Below, in pieces: positions 57,542 to 64,000 of a DNA stretch of 64,000 nt; within the stretch, counting starts at the first letter, position 1, and every line of letters begins with the position of its first letter. The DNA lies in the NCBI GenBank assembly GCA_012064385.1, contig QRDG01000848.1, forward strand, positions 124,001 through 188,000, in the 5' to 3' direction. The notes under the pieces were generated by a model. It was not told the origin of the DNA. It saw nothing but the letters and a program-made list of their open reading frames with translations, and ran no database searches. This DNA comes from Puccinellia tenuiflora (Eukaryota > Streptophyta > Magnoliopsida > Poales > Poaceae). The position numbers and the translations under genes were made by a program.

Positions 57542-58227
57542 TTTGGGTGTTAGCGGATTGCCTAGGAGAGCTTACAACCAATTCCTACACATTCATATCT
57601 ACGAAAATAAACTACATGCGAAGAAAAAAATGGGACATGAACAAGTCATCTACATGCCTTTAATTCTTGTAGTTGTTCACACACTCGTTACAAGTGCATC
57701 AACAGTCACACCCCTCGCAGTCTAGACGTAATAAACGATGCACCCACAAGCATCCAAGCGAAACAAAAACAATTATGCAACAATATGCATGCAAGAAATT
57801 TTAATACAAAACACAAACAATCTTAATTATATCTCTAGTTTACATACTAGCATATGATGCAAAAAAAAACTTATTACTAACATATTATTTATAATTTTGG
57901 ACATGTAGACTATATACTATGCATTTTACAAGTTAAATAATTTTCTAAAATTTTTAATACTTTTAGAAAAAGAAAAGACGAGCTGACGCAGGGCGGACGT
58001 CATGATGATGCAAGCACTGATATCGGCGATGACGTAGATGCTCGTAACCAGGGACACGACTAAGTACTGAAATTTATTCAACCCCGTTTACTATGAGACA
58101 CAATATGTATCATGATTGGTAGAAGACTAATTGATACCGTGGGAAGTGACTCTTAATTCCTCCCCGCACCCTTTTCAAGTTAAATATGCTACATCTGATG
58201 GTCACGGTAGGTTCAAGTGCCATAACT

Positions 58228-58742
58228 TACTTGGCCAAGTCAACGCCCATACTATTGTTGACACACGGTTGTACATATAATGATATAAGTTACCAAACAT
58301 AGAAAACCAAAAAAAATCTCGGGAATCTGGGTGTCCTTTCAACTATTGTGACCTTCACCAAGGTAGTGCCCATTGGTAAGTCACCCACCTTTTGTTTCAT
58401 ACTAAGTGACACCCATAAGCAAAATTATTAAGTTTTCTTTTATTAATTTAACAAAAAAATAGCTAAACACTACTTGCATGGTTGCATGTCATGTTATTCC
58501 ATAAATCCACTTCTAGCTAGCATGCTAAGAACAACACAATGATAGCTCTAAAGGATGTAACGATTGTGGATTCTTAACACAACAAGTTTTTTGACGCACT
58601 CTTTTTTTTAACAGGGTACCGAAAGTGACTGGAAGGTTTTTAATGAGGCAGCTTGCTAGATTAATATAATGTTTTCAAAAAAAAACACAACGATAGCTCT
58701 AAAGGAATCATCCTAACAAGGTTTAATATATGACTATCCAGT
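58228..58742. repeat. Direct repeat, copy 2 (with nested insertion)
   Basis: Same sequence as 57197-57541 with small indels and a 151-bp insertion event at 58556-58706. Confidence 0.8.
58556..58684 (+). mobile_element. Short retroposed insertion with 22-bp target duplication
   Basis: 129 bp ending ATAATGTTTTC plus A(8-9), flanked by ACACAATGATAGCTCTAAAG at 58534-58553 (duplication to 58555) and its one-mismatch copy at 58685-58706. The empty site is preserved in 57197-57541. The source transcript is not identified. Confidence 0.8.
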
Positions 58743-58761
58743 ATTTTTTTTATAGCGAAAC
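58743..58761 (-). mobile_element. Minimal poly(A) insertion, opposite strand
   Basis: 19 bp reading GTTTCGCTATAAAAAAAAT on minus, flanked by ATGACTATCCAGT at 58730-58742 and 58762-58774. It has the same GTTTCGC-poly(A) head as the insertion at 55377. Confidence 0.7.
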
Positions 58762-58819
58762 ATGACTATCCAGTAGGGTTGCCACCGCCGTCTCGCTCCG
58801 AGGGAAGCCCACGAGGCCC

Positions 58820-58840
58820 GGCCGGTGCACTGCACCGGCC
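58820..58840. repeat. Perfect 10-bp palindrome
   Basis: GGCCGGTGCA and TGCACCGGCC separated by one C. Role unknown. Confidence 0.6.
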
Positions 58841-58857
58841 CAGTGGCTGCCTCCGCC

Positions 58858-59024
58858 CAGTGGCGGCGCTAGGAATTTTCAACCGGGTATTCATTGGGTA
58901 TTCATTTTGCCAAATCAACCACTATTTTTTCAAAATCATCATTGTTCTATCAAAATCAACGTTGTTTTGGAAAAATCATGGGTATTCACATGAATACATA
59001 AGAATACCCCTAACGCCGCCCCTG
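58858..59024. mobile_element. hAT-type MITE, 167 bp, with 8-bp target duplication
   Basis: Terminal inverted repeats CAGTGGCGGCGCTAGG and CAGGGGCGGCGTTAGG (14 of 16 match) enclose AT-rich sequence. CCTCCGCC occurs at 58850-58857 and 59025-59032. An 8-bp duplication and CAGNGGCGG ends fit hAT. No transposase is present. Confidence 0.88.
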
Positions 59025-59051
59025 CCTCCGCCTAGGAGGAGCCTACAGACC

Positions 59052-59395
59052 ATGCAGCCGCCAACTGTACACGCTCTTACGCCTCGCCTAATTCTTAGGC
59101 AACTTCTCGAACCCGACCTCATGGCAGAATCGCGGCCGTTTGAATGCACCAAGACAGCACTTCAGGTAACTCGAACCAATTTCGATCAAGTTGTCTCGTT
59201 GCAGATTACTTGCATTTCGAGGATTCAGGATATGCAGTGCAGGGTCCGATATGCTGAATTGCTGACGGTGGCAATATATATCTATGTGCGTGTGTTTGTC
59301 TGCAGATACGCAGCCATGCTCATAAGTGCCTCCTCAAGCTCGGCTTCGTCGCCGGTCTGCCGCCGCAGGACTCGAGCTGCATGCTCCCCGTATAG
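59052..59395 (+). pseudogene. LHY/REVEILLE-like SHAQKYF MYB fragment (two exons)
   Basis: Exon 59052-59165 ends in TKTALQ. A GT...AG intron of 140 bp (59166-59305) follows, and exon 59306-59395 begins IRSHAHKCLLKL and stops at TAG 59393-59395. TKT-A-x-Q followed by IRSHAQK is the signature end of the single MYB repeat of LHY/CCA1/REVEILLE transcription factors, and I recall an intron at this same point in those genes. The remaining MYB helices and their Trp residues are not recognisable upstream, and the SHAQKYF motif is degraded (SHAHKCL). I infer a decayed duplicate, not a working gene; coding starts further upstream would be altered by the MITE at 58858. Confidence 0.55.
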
Positions 59396-60291
59396 CAGAT
59401 TTCGCCTGCCGGGTTGCGACGACGGTGCTGCGTCATTCAGAGTACCATTGGCTGGAAGCGACTCTATCTCGGATCTCCGGTTCTCCACTTGATTAGCGTT
59501 CTGAACTGTACTGAACAATGTGCAATTTCATTTCCCTTGATTTTTTTTTCCTAACTCATCTGACATTACACTGTCTTCTGAATGTTCTTCACACATGCAT
59601 AACTTGAACTGGGCAGGCACTTCTGCTGGAGGTACAGGGAGCCGGACTGAACCAGCTGCTGCATGCCCGCAACACGTGCAAGTTGCAACCTGGACTCCAT
59701 GTGCAGTAGCCGTTGTGCAGTTCTGAACTGGATTTGCAATTTCAGTTTTGCACTGCTACGAGGGGGATATACAATTGTGTGCCATGCACGCATTTGCTGA
59801 CAGCATGCATGGGTGATAATGAAAATACTAGTAGGCGTCGATGCTTTGTGATCCGAAATGTTCTTTTCAGCCAGAATGAAGTGTTATTACAATTAGAGAT
59901 ATTAGATTGATCATACAAACATTTACTATGCGTCCATCTCCATCCTATAGATTCAGTATGCAACACATGTAGTAGTATCAAGCCAGCGAATACAAATTTG
60001 CACGAGTTCAGAAAAAGACTGTCGAACAGAGAAGACTACGCATCGTTCATGGACTCCACCGTAGATGCGAATCAAAGTTTCACCGCAGCAGTGTCCAAGT
60101 CCAGCCGGTGTCATCCAGAGTGCTGTCGGCTGGAACTGTCCGGGAGTTCCCCCTGCATCCATTGGCAAGCGACTCTGTCTTTGACTGTCCAACTGCTTAC
60201 TTTTGAACTTCTGAAAAAATTTCACCTTCATTTTCGTATTGGCTTTTGTTTGGTCAGTGATCTAACGTTCTACTGTGTGTGTTCTATGCAG
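59396..60291 (+). pseudogene. Exon-like blocks with internal duplication
   Basis: Two blocks resemble each other. Around 59430-59460 and 60090-60170 both give frames ending FRVPLAGSDSISD or FPLHPLASDSVFD. The frame LEVQGAGLNQLLHA (about 59626-59667) resembles MEAQGARLNQALQL at 60334-60375. Acceptor-like TTGAACTGGGCAG (59604-59616) precedes the first of these. Probably remnants of tandemly duplicated exons; product unknown. Confidence 0.35.
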
Positions 60292-60610
60292 ATGCTGGAC
60301 TGGGCTGCAGGCTCTTCTTCAGGCTGGGTGAACCATGGAGGCGCAGGGAGCCAGGCTGAACCAAGCGCTGCAACTCATCCAGGTAACTGTTCCTGTCATC
60401 TGATTTTGCCTTTGTACACACATACAACCAAAGCACCATATGATACTAATTTCGCTTTCAGTTTACTCAGGTGACAGCTCATTCATGGGGACGCCGAGCT
60501 TCAGCGACATGAGCATGGACTGGGCTGGCACCGGCGGCACAAGCAAAGTGTCGGCGATCATGCTGGTGCTAAGGAATCTGGAAACAAACCTGACCGCCCC
60601 ACATGTTTGA
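60292..60610 (+). pseudogene. Two predicted terminal exons, product unknown
   Basis: Exon 60292-60382 (after TTCTATGCAG) and exon 60462-60610 are joined by a 79-bp GT...AG intron in phase 1. The joined frame runs from MLDWAAGSSSGW to a TGA at 60608-60610 and includes DSSFMGTPSFSDMSMDW. No domain is recognised. It may be the 3' end of the gene whose middle is decayed at 59052-60291, or a separate fragment. Confidence 0.4.
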
Positions 60611-60965
60611 GCCTGTCGTGAGTACCCAGGCCTCTCTGAATTCTCACACCGTTGACAGCACCTGACTGAAGAACCAACAACATGTCATGAACTGCTCGCT
60701 GCGAATCAGCAATGCCAGTTTGGTCGCTCTGTATGCTCCGAGACACAAGAAACCAGACGGCCACACAAAATTATGGAATGCATTCTAATATTTTGCCACT
60801 AATTTCGGCGCGATAGTGCAAAAATTAGAACCAAGTTCTCAGTTCAATACAACGAATGGAACAAGGATCGATCAGTACGCAGAGTTCAGACCAAAGGAAC
60901 ATGTTCCCAGCAAAAACTACCGCTATCAGGGATGCAGGGGCATGAGAGCAGGACGGGCGGTCGAG
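60611..60965. other. Intergenic, nothing supported
   Basis: Short overlapping ORFs only. Convergent 3' ends of the flanking gene remnants. Confidence 0.4.
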
Positions 60966-62272
60966 TCAGATGGAGCGGCACGGGCTTAGCGCGCGAGGCC
61001 AGCTCAGACGAGGGTACTGGCCCGGGTGGCTCCTGAGGCGGGCTGGTGGAGACGGCGGATCCGCGCGTGCGGTCGTGAGGACGAGACGAAGCGCCGCGGC
61101 GTTCGTCACCATGTCGTCGTAGCGTGCCAGCGCCTGGAGCTGCTCCCTGCGAAGCTTCCCGGCCTCGCGGCTTGCCCGCGCCTTGTCCTGGTGGACGCAC
61201 GCCGCCTCCTGGACCACGGGCTTGCGGTGGCCGAGACTCTGGATGGTGACCCACTCGGCCTCCATCACGTCATATACCTAAATCAGCTCCTCGAACGTCG
61301 TCGACCCCAGGCACGGGGTCGGGGTCGGGGAGGGCACCCACGTCCTCCTCGGGCGCCAAGGCAGCGGCGGGCTCGTGGCCGCCCACGGCGTGATCCGGGA
61401 GGGCGTCCACCTCCACCGCGTGCGCCACGGGGACGGCGAGCTCGTGGCCACGACGTGGTCGGGGATGGCGCCCGCGTGCGCCACGGCCACGGGGGCAGGG
61501 ATCTCGGCCTCGGCGCCGACCTCCTCGTCGTCGATGGCGCCGCCATCAGCTGCCTCGCCCTCCGCCGCGGCCTCCTCATCCCGGGGCTGGACGTCATGGC
61601 GCGCTGGGGCCTGTGCAAGCGCGGCTCGGATCACGCCCTGGACGCAGAGAAGGTTCCCAGGAAGCGGCGGCGAGGCAGGTTTGGAGCGAGGCGGAGACGA
61701 ATCCGCTCGAGCCCGTGATCGCCCAGCAGCATCGCGGAGGCCACCTCCCAGTGCGGTGAGCCTCCTCCGATGCGAGCCGCGAGCGAGCCGCCGTCAGGTA
61801 GCCCAGCAGCGTGCCGTTGCGGCGCACCACGGGAACGCATGCTCCCGCAGCCTCCAGGCGGCTCGCCACCCTCGGGACCCAGACACGTGGGGGCGCGAGA
61901 GGCGGGTGGTGGTGACGAGGTGGCGCCCGTCGCGCTCCTGCCAGCCGCTCGGCAGGTGCCGGAGCAGCGCCGCGCCCGTGGTCGTCGCGACGGCCTCGGA
62001 GCGGCGAGTGGCGCTCGGCCAGAGCGCGGCCATGCGCAGGAGGGGCGCGGAAGGCTCGCGCTCCCGGAGGCGCAGCACGAAGAGCCAGAAGTGGTGGAGC
62101 CTGAGGCGGTGGAGCGTGCGCGCGGGGAATGGAGCGGCGCCGCGGGACTCCGACGCGGGGCGCGGGAGGGGACTGGTGGCGGGGAGCGGGAGGCCCGTAG
62201 GCGAGCTGGTGCTGGAGGCCGAGAGGGGCACGCGGAAGGTGGCGGCGCGGAGCTTCCGCGGCGGTTGTCCAT
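60966..62272 (-). pseudogene. GC-rich intronless pseudogene, family unknown
   Basis: Minus-strand coding character (very high GC3) moves between frames. It starts at ATG 62272, 75 nt after a TATA box. A coherent stretch follows with HHFWLFVLRLREREPSAPLL and HLPSGWQERDGRHLVTTTRL. The frame then changes near 61860 to RLEAAGACVPVVRRNGTLLG and again near 61750 to WEVASAMLLGDHGLERIRL. Next come an acidic Ala/Val region with two 20-odd-residue repeats, a stop at 61278-61280, and a helical C-terminal part with WVTIQSLGHRKPVVQEAACV, ending at 60966. At least three frame changes and one stop indicate a dead gene. The large plus-strand ORFs here are antisense shadows. Confidence 0.5.
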
Positions 62273-62347
62273 GGCGGTGGGTGGGGGAGCGGGAGGGGCT
62301 TTGGGAGGGAGGCGGTTACGGCAATGCCAGGCGAAGGAGGCCGCGTC

Positions 62348-62353
62348 TTATAT
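62348..62353 (-). promoter_or_regulatory. TATA-like box of the GC-rich pseudogene
   Basis: Minus GGGATATAAGACG, 75 nt upstream of the ATG at 62272. Confidence 0.45.
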
Positions 62354-62685
62354 CCCGGCCAGGCAGGAGGGAGTCGGAGGCAGCTTGCTGTGCAAGCCGC
62401 GGCTAGCCGTGCAGCTTTGGGCGCGCGCCGCAGCGGCAGATTGATTGGGCGCGGACCAATGTGTCCACGCCGCGCCCGGCCTTGCCGTGCCGAACACGGC
62501 CGAACCAGAGGGTCGAGGCCATGAGCCTGGAGCTCGTTCGAATTGGGAGGAGGGGGGGTGGGGGGAGGGTGGATTTTGGGAGACAGATGCCGGAGGGGAA
62601 GCAGGAGCCGGAAGCCGGTGAAGGTTTAGGACATTTTACTCTTTAGTCCTGAGTTGGTTCGGAATTACTGAAACACACCTTTTCA

Positions 62686-63520
62686 TGTATTATTTTAACG
62701 AAAATTCCCATGTTTGAGAACAAATTAGAAATTGCAAAAGCACCACACACTTGTCGACAGCGGGGACGAAAACTACCTTTTATTTGCGACAAGGACGAGA
62801 AGTGAGGTTTTGTTGGTTCCACAGCCAATGAATTAGTATTCGTTGCTTCTCGGGATGAAACCCTCCTTTCGCTCGGGCGTGCAAAAAAAAAAAAATCGCT
62901 CGCTTCCGATCATGTCCGAGACCCCCACCGCTACCACCTTGCTGACGACCCGCCACGACGGTCGCCCCGACTCCGCTCGAAAGCACTAGAAGCATCGCCT
63001 CGTTTCCCTCTATGTCATCCTCGAAGGAATTGGCCCGAGATAGCCAGGATCGTCGCCACGGTCTTCCTTTTCTTCCCATGTGCCCGAGGGAAGAAGGAGG
63101 GAGAGGAGGTCACGCTCGACTTTTTAGTACCATTTCTTAAACAAAATTCCCAATTATGATCACAAAATCAGAAATTTCAAAGCACCACACCGCAGCCTCC
63201 ACTAGGCGAAAATGCTTTTTGTTTGCGTAGGTACGAAAACTGCGATTTCCATTGGTTCCAGAGAAGAGACCTAGTATTTGTACTTCTAAGAATGATATAG
63301 TCTTTTAGTTCGCCAGTGCAACAAAAAACCCCTCGTTCACTTCTGACAACGTCTGAGACCCCACTGCTACCACCTCACTGACACGCCTTCGGTTATCCCG
63401 ACTTTGCCCATGAGAAGTAGAAGCACTGCCTCGTCTCCCTTCCCGTCCTCCCCGAATGAATTGGCCTAGGAAAACTAGGATCGTTGGCATTGTGTTCCTC
63501 CTATTCCCCACTTGTAGAGC
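62686..63520. repeat. Diverged tandem duplication, about 440-bp spacing
   Basis: Copy 1 (about 62686-63090) and copy 2 (about 63131-63520) share AAAATTCCC, AAGCACCACAC, GAGACCCC-ACTGCTACCACCT and GAATTGGCC in the same order. Function unknown. The rest, to 63824, holds no gene I can support. Confidence 0.65.
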
Positions 63521-63824
63521 ACGCACGTAGCCGTCTACTTCTTCGCCTCTGGCCTATCTCCATCTCGACCGAGCCACATGGTTGGTTCTACGGGCCATTC
63601 CCACTCTCCTCCTTCTTTTCCTCCCACCGCAGTCAACGGACGCGTCCTGCCCGCCATGCATGCTTTCGTGGCTGGAATTTTGGCATGAATGTGGACGAGA
63701 GGTGGCATGGAGGATCTGGCGGAGAGTAATCGGGCCGGGGCAACGTAGGCTCGTCGAATTTTGGCCATCGACAGAGGTGCTGTGCACAGGAAGAGATTGA
63801 GGGAAGTCATGTAGTGGAGCCACA

Positions 63825-64000
63825 CTGAAGAAGTCTAAGTGCCTGTTTGCTCAGCAGAATTTCGAATATTTGGGACATGTTATTGCTACTGCTGGTGTTG
63901 CCACAGACCCTTCCAAGGTGAAAGCTGTGCAAAATTGGCCTCGGCCCATGTCCTTAAAGGAGTTAAGAGGAATTTTAGGTCTCACTGGGTACTACCGCCG
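63825..64000 (+). pseudogene. Ty3/gypsy reverse transcriptase fragment at the right edge
   Basis: An open plus frame reads LKKSKCLFAQQNFEYLGHVI and later WPRPMSLKELRGILGLTGYY. This is the RT C-terminal (thumb) to RNase H connection of a gypsy pol. The similarity starts abruptly at 63825 and runs off the window. Its left end is truncated, since palm motifs are absent upstream. The sequence differs from the equivalent part of element 3, so it is another family. Confidence 0.85.

Noticed and set aside
58779..59492. 237-aa plus ORF
   Set aside because: Runs through the hAT MITE and through a likely intron; not a natural protein.
61026..61718. 230-aa plus-strand ORF
   Set aside because: Antisense shadow of the minus-strand helical coding segment; no domain.
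61375..62406. 343-aa plus-strand ORF
   Set aside because: Low-complexity Arg/Ala/Gly/Ser protein, antisense to better coding character on minus with high GC3. Stop-free because of GC content.

Overview
This window is plant nuclear DNA, almost certainly from a large-genome cool-season grass (Pooideae, most likely Triticeae). I infer this from nested Ty3/gypsy LTR retrotransposons with very long LTRs (about 4 to 5.5 kb), an Athila-like gag with a tRNA-Asp type primer binding site (PBS), grass-style GC-rich leaders, and a low-copy tail with high-GC3 coding. I see no rRNA, tRNA, CRISPR array or bacterial-style operon.

Layout. (0) 1-5399, continuing at 18290-18489: a decayed Athila-like element on the minus strand, with a broken gag-protease and no reverse transcriptase. 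(1) 5400-18289: a complete non-autonomous element on the minus strand, nested in the 5' LTR of element 0 with a perfect 5-bp target duplication (CTTTG). (2) 18793-26398: a second non-autonomous minus-strand element. (3) 26399-34495: a plus-strand gag-pol element inserted in the LTR of element 2. It shares LTR and leader sequence with element 2 and carries nonsense codons, frameshifts and an altered integrase active-site residue. (4) 34496-39575: a lone 5.1-kb LTR. (5) 39576-54393: an LTR fragment, then two related non-autonomous minus-strand elements. The first carries a 217-aa ORF of unknown function. A single N (49222) marks a sequence gap between the two.

The right-hand 9.6 kb (54394-64000) is a low-copy island. 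It holds a 142-aa hypothetical gene with an internal repeat (54655-55083), a decayed spliced fragment resembling the SHAQKYF-type MYB (LHY/REVEILLE) family (59052-59395), further exon-like blocks, a frameshifted GC-rich pseudogene (60966-62272), several small insertions with clear target duplications, and the start of another gypsy pol at the right edge.

The most interesting observation crosses element families. Each long LTR carries the same compact module 130-390 bp before its 3' end: a TTGC-flanked hairpin (GAGTAC...GTACTC), then 23-35 nt later a 3'-splice-site-like AG, then a short, mostly acidic open frame that always enters in phase 1 and ends in a stop. The primary sequences differ; the architecture is the same. 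A second shared module is an 8-bp-stem hairpin (GAATCTCG/CGAGATTC) beside the polypurine tract of all three non-autonomous elements whose 3' ends are present. A third is a motif directly after the PBS. Together these suggest a common RNA-level control programme shared by autonomous and non-autonomous families. All comparisons were made by eye.
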